Shown: positions 48,696 through 57,903, counted from the first letter of the stretch. The stretch: DNA of 64,000 nt from Stenotrophomonas sp. 169 (GCF_014621775.1 NZ_CP061204.1:3926501-3990500); one strand, 5' to 3'. Notes: generated by a model not told the origin, from the letters alone. A program made the numbers and translations.

Positions 48696-50093
48696 TTGGA
48701 CGCATTGTTGTTGTCCCGTTTCCAGTTCGGATTCGTGGTCAGTTTCCACGTGCTGTTCCCCGCCTTCACCATCGGCACGGCCAGCTGGCTGGCCTTCATC
48801 GAGTGGCGCTGGCTGCGCACGCGCGATCCGATCTGGCGCGAACTTTATTTCTTCTGGCAGAAGATCTTTGCCGTGTCCTTCGGCATGGGCGTGGTCAGCG
48901 GCATCGTCATGGCCTTCCAGTTCGGCACCAACTGGCCGCGGCTGACCCAGTTCGCCGGCTCGGTGATCGGTCCGCTGCTGACCTACGAAGTGCTGACCGC
49001 CTTCTTCCTCGAGGCCAGCTTCCTCGGGGTGATGATGTTCGGCTGGGGCCGTGTATCGCCCCGCCTGCATTTCTTTTCCACCTGCATGGTGGCGCTGGGC
49101 ACGCTGGTGTCCACGTTCTGGATCCTGGCATCCAACAGTTGGCTGCACACCCCGGCCGGCTATGAAATCGTCAATGGCATCGTGCACCCCAGCGACTGGT
49201 GGCAGGTGGTGTTCAATCCTTCATTCCCCTACCGCCTCGCACACATGGCGCTGGGCTCGTTCATCACCACCTGCTTCGTGATCGGCGGCATCGGTGCCTG
49301 GTACCTGCGGCGTGGCAAGCACGTCGAGGAAGGCCGCCGCATGCTGGTGGCCGCCGTGATTTTCGCGGCGATCACCGTGCCTGCGCAGATCTTCGTCGGC
49401 GACATGCACGGCCTCAACACGCTCAAACACCAGCCGATGAAGATCGCCGCCATGGAAGCGCACTGGCACGAGGGTAAGGAGGGGGCCGGTGTGCCACTGG
49501 TGGTGTTCGCGCTGCCCAACGAAAAGGAAGAGCGCAACGATTTCGAGGTGGCCATCCCGCGCTTGGGCAGTTTCATCCTGACCCATTCGCTGGACGGCAC
49601 CTTCGAGCCCCTGACGTCGGTCCCGGCCAGTGAGCGACCGCCGGTGACGCCGGTGTTCTTCGCCTTCCGCATCATGGTCGGGCTGGGCACGCTGATGCTG
49701 GTGCTGGCATGGTTGTCGGCCATCGCGCTGTGGCGCGGCAAGCTGCTGCAGTCTGCGTGGCTGCTGCGGGGCTGGAACTGGATGCTGCCGGCCGGCTTCA
49801 TCGCCCTGGTGTCGGGGTGGTTCGTCACTGAAATGGGGCGCCAGCCATGGGTGGTCTACGGGCTGCTGCGCACTGCCGATGCGGTGGGACCACAAAGTGC
49901 GTGGATGACCGCGCTGTCGCTGGGCGTGTACATCGTGGGCTACGCCTTCGTGTTCGGCTGGGGCATCTGGTACCTGGTGAAGATCCTGCGCCAAGGGCCC
50001 AGGCCGTACGAGGACGGGCCGGCGCTTGATGGTGGAAGCCATACCCCGGCGCGGCCGCTGTCGGCCGCCGATGAACCGCTGGAGGAGCGCTGA
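48696..50093 (+). CDS. cydA: Cytochrome bd-type quinol oxidase subunit I (cyanide-insensitive type)
   Basis: Membrane protein of 465 residues with nine spans. Haem ligand His18 is in RFQFGFVVSFHVLFP, the EVLTAFFLEASFLG stretch holds the conserved Glu residues and MGRQPWVVYG is the family's haem d region. The quinol-binding Q-loop is short, the mark of CioA-type enzymes. Start is TTG at 48696 behind a perfect AGGAGG. It would support respiration at low oxygen or with cyanide or nitrosative stress. Confidence 0.9.
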   Translation: MDALLLSRFQFGFVVSFHVLFPAFTIGTASWLAFIEWRWLRTRDPIWRELYFFWQKIFAVSFGMGVVSGIVMAFQFGTNWPRLTQFAGSVIGPLLTYEVLTAFFLEASFLGVMMFGWGRVSPRLHFFSTCMVALGTLVSTFWILASNSWLHTPAGYEIVNGIVHPSDWWQVVFNPSFPYRLAHMALGSFITTCFVIGGIGAWYLRRGKHVEEGRRMLVAAVIFAAITVPAQIFVGDMHGLNTLKHQPMKIAAMEAHWHEGKEGAGVPLVVFALPNEKEERNDFEVAIPRLGSFILTHSLDGTFEPLTSVPASERPPVTPVFFAFRIMVGLGTLMLVLAWLSAIALWRGKLLQSAWLLRGWNWMLPAGFIALVSGWFVTEMGRQPWVVYGLLRTADAVGPQSAWMTALSLGVYIVGYAFVFGWGIWYLVKILRQGPRPYEDGPALDGGSHTPARPLSAADEPLEER

Positions 50094-50094
50094 G

Positions 50095-51108
50095 ATGGAG
50101 ATGACAACCTGGCTGCCGGTGGCATGGTTCGCGGTGATCGGCTTCGGCGTGCTGATGTACGTGTTGCTGGACGGCTTCGTGCTGGGCATCGGCATCCTGG
50201 CCCCGTTCGCCCACAGCGAGGACGAGCTGGACCAGATGATGAACACCGCCGCGCCGATCTGGGACGGCAACGAAACGTGGCTGGTGCTGGGCGGAGCGGG
50301 TCTGCTGGCGGCGTTCCCGAAGGCCTATTCTGCGCTGCTGTCGGCGTTGTACCTGCCGGTGCTGCTGCTCGTGATGGCGCTGGTATTCCGCGGCGTGGCG
50401 TTCGAGTTCCGCTTCAAGGCGCACCGTTCACGGCGCCTGTGGAGCGTGGCGTTTGCCGTCGGCTCGGTGCTGGCCACCTTCGCGCAGGGCGTGATCCTGG
50501 GGGCCTTGGTGCAGGGACTGGATATCGTCGATGGTGTCTACCAGGGCGGCGCGTTCGGCTGGTTGAGCCCGTTCGCGCTGGTCACCGGCGTCGCCTTGAT
50601 CGCCGGGTACGCGCTGCTGGGCAGTACCTGGCTGCTGTTGAAGACCAACGGCCCGGTGCAGGCACTGGCACGGAAGATGACGCGGCCCTTGGTGGTGGCC
50701 GTGATCGTGGCCATGGGCGTGGTCAGCTGCTGGCTTCCGTTCCTGCAGTCGCGCCTGATGGCACGGTGGTTCAGTGACGGCAATTTCTGGTGGCTGTCCC
50801 CCGTACCGCTGCTGACGCTCGGGGTCGCTTTTGCACTATGGCGCAGCGCCATCCATCCAAAGCGGGACCTGCCGCCCTTCCTGCTCAGCATGGCGCTGTT
50901 CGTGCTCGGCTTTGCCGGGCTGGTGCTGGGCATGTGGCCCTACCTGCTGCCGCCGACGATGACCCTGTGGGATGCCGCCGCCCCCGCCTCGTCACTGGGC
51001 TTCAGCCTGGTCGGGTTGGTGGTGTTGTTGCCGGTGATTCTGGGGTACACCGCGTGGTCGTATCGCGTGTTCCGCGGCAAGGTGGAAGCAGGCGCGGGTT
51101 ACCACTGA
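50095..51108 (+). CDS. cydB: Cytochrome bd-type quinol oxidase subunit II
   Basis: Membrane protein of 337 residues with eight to nine spans. The start FGVLMYVLLDGFVLGIGIL and the WDGNETWLVLGGAGLLAAFP stretch are diagnostic of CydB. The ATG at 50095 lies one base after the cydA stop, with GGAGGAG overlapping the end of cydA. Forms the heterodimer with CydA; no cydX was found behind it. Confidence 0.9.
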   Translation: MEMTTWLPVAWFAVIGFGVLMYVLLDGFVLGIGILAPFAHSEDELDQMMNTAAPIWDGNETWLVLGGAGLLAAFPKAYSALLSALYLPVLLLVMALVFRGVAFEFRFKAHRSRRLWSVAFAVGSVLATFAQGVILGALVQGLDIVDGVYQGGAFGWLSPFALVTGVALIAGYALLGSTWLLLKTNGPVQALARKMTRPLVVAVIVAMGVVSCWLPFLQSRLMARWFSDGNFWWLSPVPLLTLGVAFALWRSAIHPKRDLPPFLLSMALFVLGFAGLVLGMWPYLLPPTMTLWDAAAPASSLGFSLVGLVVLLPVILGYTAWSYRVFRGKVEAGAGYH

Positions 51109-51135
51109 CCCGGCATCGCGATGCCGAACACAGGC

Positions 51136-51262
51136 GGCTCGGCGCTACCGTGCTCGCGGCATCCCGTTGTAGCGCCGAGCCACGCTCGGCGGAATCCCTC
51201 CGGGACCGCGATGCCGGACACAGCCCGCGCTGCGCGCTCGCCGAGCGTGGCTCGGCGCTACC
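51136..51262. repeat. Three SMAG-like repeats between cydB and the DPP gene
   Basis: Half-element at 51136-51152 (GGCTCGGCGCTACC), full palindrome at 51169-51192 (GTAGCGCCGAGCC...GCTCGGCGG) and full inverted element at 51233-51262. A direct duplicate of CGCGATGCCG(A/G)ACACAG is found at 51117 and 51208, consistent with unit duplication. Confidence 0.75.
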
Positions 51263-51375
51263 GTGCCGGCGGCAGGAAGGCTTTGCCTGCCGCGGCGGCA
51301 TGACCTGTGGGCCAGCCGCCGCGGGAAGCGGGCTGCTACCCTTGGCCGGTTTTCCATCCTTGGTGCCGTCCGCCC

Positions 51376-53745
51376 ATGTTCCGAGTGCTGCCTCTTTCCC
51401 TGTTGTTGTCCGCCGCACTCGCTGCGCCGGCGGCGTACGCCGCGCCCACCCCGATCACCATCGAACAGGCCATGGCCGATCCGGACTGGATCGGACCACC
51501 GGTCGAGCGGGCATGGTGGTCGTGGAACAGCCAGCAGGTGGAATACCAGCTCAAGCGCAAGGGCAGCGCGGTCCGCGACACCTTCCGCCAGCCGCTTGCC
51601 GGGGGCGTGGCCACGCAGGTCGCCGACGACCAGCGCGGCACCCTCGACGTCGCCAACCCGATCTACGACAGCAGCCGCACGCGCATGGCGTTCGTGCGCA
51701 ACGGCGATGTGTTCGTCCGTGACCTGCGCAGTGGTGCGCTGACCCAGCTGACCCGTGGCAACGAGCGTGCCGCCGGCGTCGACTTCGCCGTCGATGGCGG
51801 CGTGATCTGGCGCACCGGGCAGAACTGGTTCCACTGGACCGCCGCCAGCGGCGTCGCCCAGGTGGCCAGCCTGAAGGCAGAGAAAAATCCGTCCGATCCC
51901 CCCAAGGCCGATACCCTGCGCGAGCAGCAACTGCGAACGCTGGAAACCCTGCGTCGCGACCGCGAACAGCGCGAAGCCCTGAAAGAACAGGACCAGCGTT
52001 GGCGCGAAGCGGACAGCACCCGCGCGCCGGGCCCGGTGTTCCTCGGGGCCGACGTGGAGATCGTCGACAGCGTGCTGTCGCCGGACCTGGTGCACCTGCT
52101 GGTGGTGACCAAGCCGAAGGATTTCGAGGAAGGCCGCACCAGCAAGATGCCGCTGTACGTGACCGAATCCGGTTACGAGGAAACCGAAGACACCCGCACC
52201 CGCGTCGGCCGCAACGATCCGGAACCGCATACGCTCTGGCGTGTCGATGCGCGTAGCGGCAAGGTGGAAAAAGTGTCGCTGGATGCGCTTCCCGGCATCG
52301 GCACCGACCCGCTGGCTGCGCTGCGCAAGAAGGCGGGCAAGGACGCGCTGAAGGGCAACCGTGCGCTGGAGGTGATGAGCGACTTCATGGGTGGCGGCAT
52401 CCGCTGGAGCGCGGATGGCCAGCAGGTTGCGATCATGCTGCGCGCCAACGACAACAAGGACCGCTGGATCATCAGCCTGGCCGCTGCCGATGGCCGCCTG
52501 CAGACCCGCGATCGGCTGACCGATGAGGCGTGGATCAACTGGGGCTTCAATGATTTCGGCTGGATGGCCGATGGCCGCACGCTGTGGCTGCTGTCCGAAG
52601 CATCCGGTTACTCGCACCTGTACACCCAGACCGGCACCGGCAAGCCGCAGGCACTGACCAGCGGCAAGTGGGAGACCTCCGCGCCGACGCTGTCCGCCGA
52701 TGGCAAGGGGTTCTACTTCCTGTGCAACCAGCAGGCCCCGCACGATTACGAAGTGTGCAGCGTGGACGTGGCCAGCCGCCAGGTGCGCGAGCTGACCAGC
52801 CTCAACGGCGTGGAAGACTTCACGGTGTCGCCGGATGGCCAGCAGCTGCTGGTGCGTTACTCCGCGGCCTACCTGCCTGCGCAGCTGGCCGTGGTGCCGG
52901 CCGGCGGTGGCCAGCCGCGCGTACTGACCGATACCCGCAGCGCCGAGTTCAAGGCACGGGAGTGGATCCAGCCGAAGCTGGTGGCGGTGCCGTCCCAGCA
53001 CGGTGCCGGCGTGGTCTGGGCGAAGTACTACGAGCCGCAGAACAAGGAACCCGGCAAGAAGTATCCGATCGTGATGTTCGTGCATGGTGCCGGCTACCTG
53101 CAGAACGTGCACCAGCGCTACCCCGCCTATTTCCGTGAGCAGATGTTCCATAACCTGCTGGTGCAGCAGGGCTACATCGTGCTGGACATGGATTACCGTG
53201 GCAGCGAAGGCTACGGCCGCGACTGGCGTACGGCGATCTACCGCAACATGGGCCACCCGGAACTGGAAGATTACAAGGATGGGCTGGATTGGCTGGTGGA
53301 CACGCAGCAGGGCGACCGTGATCGCGCCGGCATCTACGGCGGTTCGTACGGCGGCTTCATGACCTTCATGGCGCTGTTCCGTTCGCCGGGTACGTTCAAG
53401 GCCGGTGCCGCGCTGCGCCCGGTGGTGGATTGGCACAACTACAACCACGCGTACACCGCCAACATCCTCAATACGCCGGACATCGACCCCGAGGCCTACC
53501 GCGTTTCCTCGCCCATCGAATATGCGCAGAACCTGCAGGACCACCTGTTGATCGGCCACGGCATGATGGATGACAACGTGTTCTTCCAGGATTCGGTGAA
53601 CCTGAGCCAGCGCCTGATCGAACTGCACAAGGACAACTGGTCCATCGCACCGTATCCGCTGGAACGCCACGGCTACACCCGTGCCGACTCGTGGCTGGAC
53701 CAGTACAAGCGCATCCTCAAGCTGTTCAACGAGAACGTGAAGTGA
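51376..53745 (+). CDS. Secreted S9-family peptidase (dipeptidyl peptidase IV type)
   Basis: Protein of 789 residues with a Sec signal peptide (1-22, ending AYAAP). An eight-bladed beta propeller is followed by the alpha/beta hydrolase domain. Catalytic Ser is in GIYGGSYGGFM (near 656), Asp in GHGMMDDNVFF and His in LERHGYTRAD. Such periplasmic or secreted DPP IV-like enzymes release dipeptides (often Xaa-Pro) during growth on protein. A 13-bp perfect hairpin follows the stop. Confidence 0.87.
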   Translation: MFRVLPLSLLLSAALAAPAAYAAPTPITIEQAMADPDWIGPPVERAWWSWNSQQVEYQLKRKGSAVRDTFRQPLAGGVATQVADDQRGTLDVANPIYDSSRTRMAFVRNGDVFVRDLRSGALTQLTRGNERAAGVDFAVDGGVIWRTGQNWFHWTAASGVAQVASLKAEKNPSDPPKADTLREQQLRTLETLRRDREQREALKEQDQRWREADSTRAPGPVFLGADVEIVDSVLSPDLVHLLVVTKPKDFEEGRTSKMPLYVTESGYEETEDTRTRVGRNDPEPHTLWRVDARSGKVEKVSLDALPGIGTDPLAALRKKAGKDALKGNRALEVMSDFMGGGIRWSADGQQVAIMLRANDNKDRWIISLAAADGRLQTRDRLTDEAWINWGFNDFGWMADGRTLWLLSEASGYSHLYTQTGTGKPQALTSGKWETSAPTLSADGKGFYFLCNQQAPHDYEVCSVDVASRQVRELTSLNGVEDFTVSPDGQQLLVRYSAAYLPAQLAVVPAGGGQPRVLTDTRSAEFKAREWIQPKLVAVPSQHGAGVVWAKYYEPQNKEPGKKYPIVMFVHGAGYLQNVHQRYPAYFREQMFHNLLVQQGYIVLDMDYRGSEGYGRDWRTAIYRNMGHPELEDYKDGLDWLVDTQQGDRDRAGIYGGSYGGFMTFMALFRSPGTFKAGAALRPVVDWHNYNHAYTANILNTPDIDPEAYRVSSPIEYAQNLQDHLLIGHGMMDDNVFFQDSVNLSQRLIELHKDNWSIAPYPLERHGYTRADSWLDQYKRILKLFNENVK

Positions 53746-53751
53746 CCCCCG

Positions 53752-53781
53752 CCGCGGCGACGATACGGATCGTCGCCGCGG
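53752..53781 (+). terminator. Hairpin after the S9 peptidase gene
   Basis: CCGCGGCGACGAT (53752-53764) and its perfect complement (53769-53781) with a 4-base loop, eight bases past the stop. No T-tract. Confidence 0.6.
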
Positions 53782-53998
53782 TGATCGATGATGGGCGTTT
53801 CGGCTGCAAAGGTTAGCCGCCGCCCAGATGGTCGGCGCGGACGCCTGGGTCTACCACGCGCCATATAGCTGGCTCGCGCTTGATAACGCGACCTTATCCA
53901 AGCTCGCCACGTCATAGACAAGCAACGTGATCGATGCAGCCGCTGCAGCGAAAGACCCTTGGACTCAACTTACGGACACTGCGCTGGACAATATTCCG

Positions 53999-54250
53999 CT
54001 ATCTGCTATCCGAAGCTTTACGCTCCGCTCTCCAGCCGAAGTACAGGCAGAGCGCTGCAAATAGAACGGTAAGAATCATGGCGAAGTGAACCTGTTTGCA
54101 GCGCAGGGATTCTGCGAGTAGCGAAAATTCACCTTTGCAATATCCGGACGCAAGACTCGCTGCCGAGAACATCCATAGAAAGCAGTAGAGCGACGCAAGT
54201 GCGCTGAGGATTGATCCCACTATGTACCAAGGGCGCGATCTAATCTTCAT
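53999..54250 (-). CDS. Small two-span membrane protein (immunity-like)
   Basis: Protein of 83 residues: basic N-terminus (KIRSRPW), span at about 9-30, a loop with two cysteines (YCKGEF, LRCKQ), span at about 57-74. I recognise no family. It is the last small gene of the decayed RHS locus and, like the others, is AT-richer than the chromosome; an immunity protein is the best guess by position. Confidence 0.5.
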   Translation of the reverse strand: MKIRSRPWYIVGSILSALASLYCFLWMFSAASLASGYCKGEFSLLAESLRCKQVHFAMILTVLFAALCLYFGWRAERKASDSR

Positions 54251-54268
54251 ATCCGACCGACGGCGGTC

Positions 54269-54394
54269 TCAAGATGTGAGCGCAGCACGTGAATTGAATT
54301 GAACAACCTTCTTTACCTTTGCTTCCTTCGGCTCGTTCCAGCCAAGCGTCTTGCGTAGGTGAGCATTCATGAGGTCTGCCACGTTTTTTGACAT
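54269..54394 (-). CDS. Candidate small protein, 41 residues
   Basis: Short frame starting MSKNVADLMNAHLRKTLGWN and ending NSRAALTS, with a GAGGCGGAAAC ribosome-site-like stretch before the ATG. It ends 18 bases before the membrane protein start at 54250. The composition is protein-like and basic, but the frame is short and could be a fragment. Confidence 0.35.
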   Translation of the reverse strand: MSKNVADLMNAHLRKTLGWNEPKEAKVKKVVQFNSRAALTS

Positions 54395-54589
54395 GTTTCC
54401 GCCTCGCCTTGGACGTGCCCGCGCACTTTGACATGAACTGGCTCAGCAACCCGCTTTTCTTTCTGTTGTTGCTTCGATGCCAAGGGGCATGCAGACCAGT
54501 TCCCCGGTCGTATGTGAGGCTGTCTCAAGATACGGTGGGCGCTTTTCCAGGTGTCTACCAGCCTTCAACCGCGCGCCGGCAAGACAGGT

Positions 54590-55057
54590 CTACTCTTGCG
54601 ACTTCTTCGCGCCCGGGCAGTAGAGAGGGCTCTCCACGTTCGTGTGCCAGTAGGTTGAAGTGTGTATCAGTGCGCGCTTTGCCCGGCCCTTTATCTCAAG
54701 TCGATGTGCGAATCGGCCATCGCAAAATATCAACAAGCGCCCATCAGCCTTTAATTGGTCGACTTGAGTCGTCCAACCTCGACGATTGGCCACGGAGCTG
54801 AAATAAGCAGTGGCAGCCTCTGCTCCAAGATCGGTAGCTACATCTCTGGATATACCCATATAGGTTCCCCTCGAGAAATACTTGCCCGCCGAGATGCTGC
54901 TGCGTGGAGGTACCTCCAGGCGTGAGTTCATCTGCTCCAGGTACGACTCATTGGGCTTGTTGGACCAATCGCCCGTTACGACGCTTTTTCCGACGGTCAG
55001 CCACGATGCACCAATTAAGCAGCCCCCAATTACCGCATAGACAACGTTCCGCTTCAC
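54590..55057 (-). CDS. Exported or membrane-anchored hypothetical protein (immunity candidate)
   Basis: Protein of 155 residues starting with GTG that overlaps the stop of the gene upstream (GTGA). An N-terminal hydrophobic segment (NVVYAVIGGCLIGASWL) would export or anchor it; the rest has a charged AHRLEIKGRAKR region and ends CPGAKKSQE. It is coupled to a tail fragment that has a second decayed copy near 57,930, so it looks like the immunity partner of an RHS C-terminal module. Confidence 0.5.
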   Translation of the reverse strand: MKRNVVYAVIGGCLIGASWLTVGKSVVTGDWSNKPNESYLEQMNSRLEVPPRSSISAGKYFSRGTYMGISRDVATDLGAEAATAYFSSVANRRGWTTQVDQLKADGRLLIFCDGRFAHRLEIKGRAKRALIHTSTYWHTNVESPLYCPGAKKSQE

Positions 55058-55209
55058 CAGCCACCTCCCCAGCTGCCGCTGCGGCTTGAGAGCTCGCCTG
55101 GCGAGACGCCTCCTCCAATCCCGGCTCCCATCTCAAAAGATGCGCCACCTCCGCCTGGAGAATAGTTGACACCACCATCAATACCTATGTAATCACTGGT
55201 AATAGACAT
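55054..55209 (-). CDS. Gly-rich tail fragment of an RHS-type toxin module
   Basis: Short frame (51 residues from Met at 55209; the ORF can extend to 55260) ending GASFEMGAGIGGGVSPGELS plus RSGSWGGGW. A decayed copy of the same tail lies at 57904-57972. Both copies stand directly before an immunity-like gene, so I read it as the C-terminal end of a toxin whose N-terminal part has been lost, rather than an independent gene. Confidence 0.4.
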   Translation of the reverse strand: MSITSDYIGIDGGVNYSPGGGGASFEMGAGIGGGVSPGELSSRSGSWGGGW

Positions 55210-55407
55210 TTTCCCTTTCGCCGTTCCGTTCCGTTCGCAATCAATCAAAGCACAGCCCATCTAGCGACGCACCCAACGTCTTCCGACTCCAGCTTGCCGG
55301 CCACCGGCCGGCACTGCCTTCGGATTTCATGCAAGTTTTTTAGCTACTCCCTTCCGTTAGTATAAGGCAGCGAATTTTTCTAAACTCATAAACTAACCTA
55401 AAAAAGT

Positions 55408-55755
55408 CTATCTAGTTGCACCTTCCGAAGTCTCCTGGTTAACCTCCTTCACAACTGCACCATGTTCGTCGTAGTACCTCCAGATTCCAGTCGCTTTCCC
55501 GCGGGTGAACTGCCCGCGGATGCGAACATACCCTCCCTCCGCGGCAACAAATGGCCCTTCCCGCAGGTAACACCCGTCAGATTTACCATTCATACCCCAA
55601 GGATTTATCATGGCACGCGTAGGGGCAGGGCAGTTTACTCGCGGCCTGCTTAATGCCTCATAATCGGTGTCGGTGGCTGCAGGCCGCGAAGGGGCGCAGG
55701 ACGTAGATGTCACTACAGCAGCAATGAGGAGAATAATTTTCACTTTAGATTTCAT
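55408..55755 (-). CDS. Lipoprotein, candidate immunity protein of the RHS toxin
   Basis: Protein of 115 residues. A signal peptide ([19 protein letters not shown]) with a loose lipobox precedes an exported domain that ends in a MORN-like strand ([19 protein letters not shown]). The ATG overlaps the stop of the RHS toxin domain gene (ATGA). A periplasmic lipoprotein immunity would fit a toxin that acts on cell wall or periplasmic targets. Confidence 0.6.
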   Translation of the reverse strand: MKSKVKIILLIAAVVTSTSCAPSRPAATDTDYEALSRPRVNCPAPTRAMINPWGMNGKSDGCYLREGPFVAAEGGYVRIRGQFTRGKATGIWRYYDEHGAVVKEVNQETSEGATR

Positions 55756-56845
55756 CTGAGCCCCTGAACCTTTGAGTTCAACAACCGTTGATCTTTGTCG
55801 CGCTGCTTTCCTTTCTGAGCTTGATCCATTGCGTTCCACAACACTCGAGTCGTAAAGACTCTGCACTGATTATCCCAAGTCCAGCTTCCCAGCTGCTGTC
55901 CAGCCTGGAGCTGCTCATTAACCAACCCCTCGTCGACTCCTGATACCTTACTGCACGAGGAACTGGGCTCGTTACTCCTCTTGTCGTGCTCAACCACTTG
56001 GACGGGGTCTCCGTATTGATCGCTCGCTACATTTCCCGCATCTCTTCCGGCGGCAGCAGTGCCCATTCCGGCCTCAAGTGTGCTTGTCTTTATCCATTGG
56101 TGGTTTACCGACACCCTTCCATTAAAAGCTGGCTGTCCGCAAAGAAAAACGTCCCGTCCGTATGGGTCGATCCAGCTCATCGGATTACCAGCTGCATACG
56201 CGTATGTATTGACGCCACCCTGCAAACCGATCGGATCACTCTGCACATAGCGCGCGATCCCCGCGTCATAGTCCCGAAAACCGTTGTACCAGAGCCCTGT
56301 TTCCGCATCATAGTATTGACCTGGAAACCCGATGTTCAGCCCGCCAACATCATCCTACGTAACGCTACGCCCATAGGCATAGTTGCACGCTTTCCACACT
56401 GTCTGCCGGCTTGCATTGGTCACAAACTCCGGCCGGCCGAGGTGGTCAGTGTGCACGTAGTTCACCTGCCCATTGCGTGCAAGCCCTACAAGCTCGCCCT
56501 CGAACCACAGATAGTTCGTCCAGACGTTCCCGGTCAACTCGGAAAGCAGCTGGTTCTGACCCATGTAGTGATAGCGATTCGTCCCTGCATCGTTTGACTT
56601 CGCCACGCGCTGGCCCTGTGCATTGACCAGGTACTGCGTCACACGACCATCCACGTTGCTTTGGCTCATTAATCCAGCACACGATTGTTACCGGGATCGA
56701 TACGGTATTGGATCAGCTTGTCTCCACCCTGATACCGGTCATGATTGCCGCCGGCGTCGTAGGACAGGTGATTATTGATGCCATAGCGCTCCAATCGGGT
56801 CAGACGACGTAGCGCGTCGTAGCCCATCTTCTGGGCGAAAAAAAG
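55752..56845 (-). pseudogene. RHS protein 3' core and C-terminal toxin domain, broken
   Basis: Minus-strand RHS sequence with two lesions. From 56845 it reads YDALRRLTRLERYGINNHLS and DPGNNRVLD, then hits TAA at 56669-56671 through a frameshift; the next frame resumes at 56669 (NVDGRVTQYLVNAQGQRV) and stops at an in-frame TAG (56355-56357, after AYGRSVT); the same frame goes on [20 protein letters not shown] and [12 protein letters not shown]. The RHS core ends at WIDPYGR. The 133-residue C-terminal domain (55752-56153) has His in [16 protein letters not shown] and Cys in [13 protein letters not shown]. The order His-then-Cys fits a permuted papain-like amidase/peptidase, but this is inference. 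Confidence 0.75.
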
Positions 56846-56903
56846 TCAGGCAGCGGCATTCAACCAGATTGAAAAATAGCGTAATTATCGGACTTTTTAA
56901 AAA

Positions 56904-57089
56904 CTATTTTTTCGTCTCCCACCCCAGTTTCTTAATAACCATAGAAACAATCTTTGCAGAACCAAATAGCCACGCAATGGCAATAATCACCGTAAACTTT
57001 TTGACTACTGGAGTATTTTGAGCGATAAGCAGCCCTGAAGAATAGATCAGCAAAAATGCAGTGTATCCGCAGGCCTTCTTCAGCAACAT
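56904..57089 (-). CDS. Small membrane protein, immunity-like (61 residues)
   Basis: Two hydrophobic segments (KACGYTAFLLIYSSGLLIA and KFTVIIAIAWLFGSAKIV) and a basic C-terminus (KKLGWETKK). It lies in the decayed RHS region in the same orientation as the other small genes. A second frame overlapping it is also open, so assignment is moderate. Confidence 0.4.
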   Translation of the reverse strand: MLLKKACGYTAFLLIYSSGLLIAQNTPVVKKFTVIIAIAWLFGSAKIVSMVIKKLGWETKK

Positions 57090-57188
57090 AATATTCACCG
57101 CGGAAGTATGTGAGTAGTCGGCATTCCAACAACCGGTGCAGCGCATAGAAATAATTTACGCACGTGCACATTGGCAACTCATAGACCC

Positions 57189-57389
57189 CTACTTTGACAT
57201 TAGTAAGCGGTAAGTTATTACTGCCGCCACCACACCAAAAATTCCAGCAGCGAAAAGAATGATATCTTCAGCACCCAGTGCAATACCGGAAGATAATTTA
57301 AAGACAATCGTAATCATGAAATTAAAAGGGAGCAGTGCAAGTCCAACAACTCCTAGCCAGTACAATAGGCGCATATTATTTCCTAACAT
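57189..57389 (-). CDS. Small membrane protein, immunity-like (66 residues)
   Basis: Two membrane spans (LLYWLGVVGLALLPFNFMI, DIILFAAGIFGVVAAVIT). The ATG at 57389 overlaps the stop of a toxin tail fragment that ends VKDPCEC, the standard toxin-immunity arrangement; Met6 (57374) is an alternative start. Confidence 0.55.
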   Translation of the reverse strand: MLGNNMRLLYWLGVVGLALLPFNFMITIVFKLSSGIALGAEDIILFAAGIFGVVAAVITYRLLMSK

Positions 57390-57598
57390 TCGCAGGGATC
57401 TTTCACCAATTCCTCATTCGCGGCTTTCGCGATCTCGTCAGAATGCCCATGGCGCCCTGCGGCCCAAGCGATGCGCCACCAATCTCTCAAATCCCGACAG
57501 TCGGGCTATTCCAGCAGATTAGTTTCGGATATTATTCCCACCATCGCGAGCCCCGACGCGCCCGCACTTGCAGAAGGCCTGCCGAGTAAAACACCGCC
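57383..57598 (-). pseudogene. Displaced RHS C-terminal toxin fragment
   Basis: In one minus-strand frame: ASGLAMVGIISETNLLE (the SGLA end of an RHS core), an in-frame TAG at 57506-57508, then PDCRDLRDWWRIAWAAGRHG and HSDEIAKAANEELVKDPCEC with the stop overlapping the immunity-like gene start. It looks like the tail of an earlier C-terminal toxin left behind by module exchange. Confidence 0.6.
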
Positions 57599-57604
57599 CT
57601 GGAA

Positions 57605-57880
57605 TTAATTTCTATTTATTTTGATGAACTTCTTGCGTGCACTAGGTAGCCAGCCCAAGCATCCGCTAAGCGCAACAACGACAATAAACCCGACCAGCAT
57701 TAAGTCAAGGTAGAAATCTGTTGTTTCGGGCATATCATCACATGACGCAGCTATTTCTCCAGTAACCGCAAGTTCATAGCACTGGCGTAGCAATTTATAG
57801 TTTCCCGCAGCGATACCCTTTCCGTAGATAGATGCGCCTATGCCTGCGGATGCAAGCAGTCTGCTCAGCAATGATCTCAC
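57605..57880 (-). CDS. Small membrane protein, immunity-like (91 residues)
   Basis: An N-terminal basic amphipathic segment, a central CYELAVTGEIAASCDD region with two cysteines, and one long membrane span (FYLDLMLVGFIVVVALSG) followed by a basic tail (ARKKFIKINRN). It starts 24 bases after the stop of a tail remnant at 57904-57972. Confidence 0.5.
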   Translation of the reverse strand: MRSLLSRLLASAGIGASIYGKGIAAGNYKLLRQCYELAVTGEIAASCDDMPETTDFYLDLMLVGFIVVVALSGCLGWLPSARKKFIKINRN

Positions 57881-57903
57881 TATCCTCTCCTACTCGCATT
57901 TCT

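Noticed and set aside
51145..53670. 841-codon minus-strand frame opposite the S9 peptidase
   Set aside because: Antisense shadow of a gene with a complete catalytic triad and signal peptide.
53820..53998. Possible gene remnant after the S9 peptidase (VIDAAAAAKDPWTQLTDTA in one plus-strand frame)
   Set aside because: Short, no start site and no recognisable domain; could be chance.
56932..57177. Alternative 81-codon frame overlapping the 56904 membrane protein
   Set aside because: Cys/Tyr-rich translation; the overlapping frame with two spans and a basic tail is more protein-like, though not certain.
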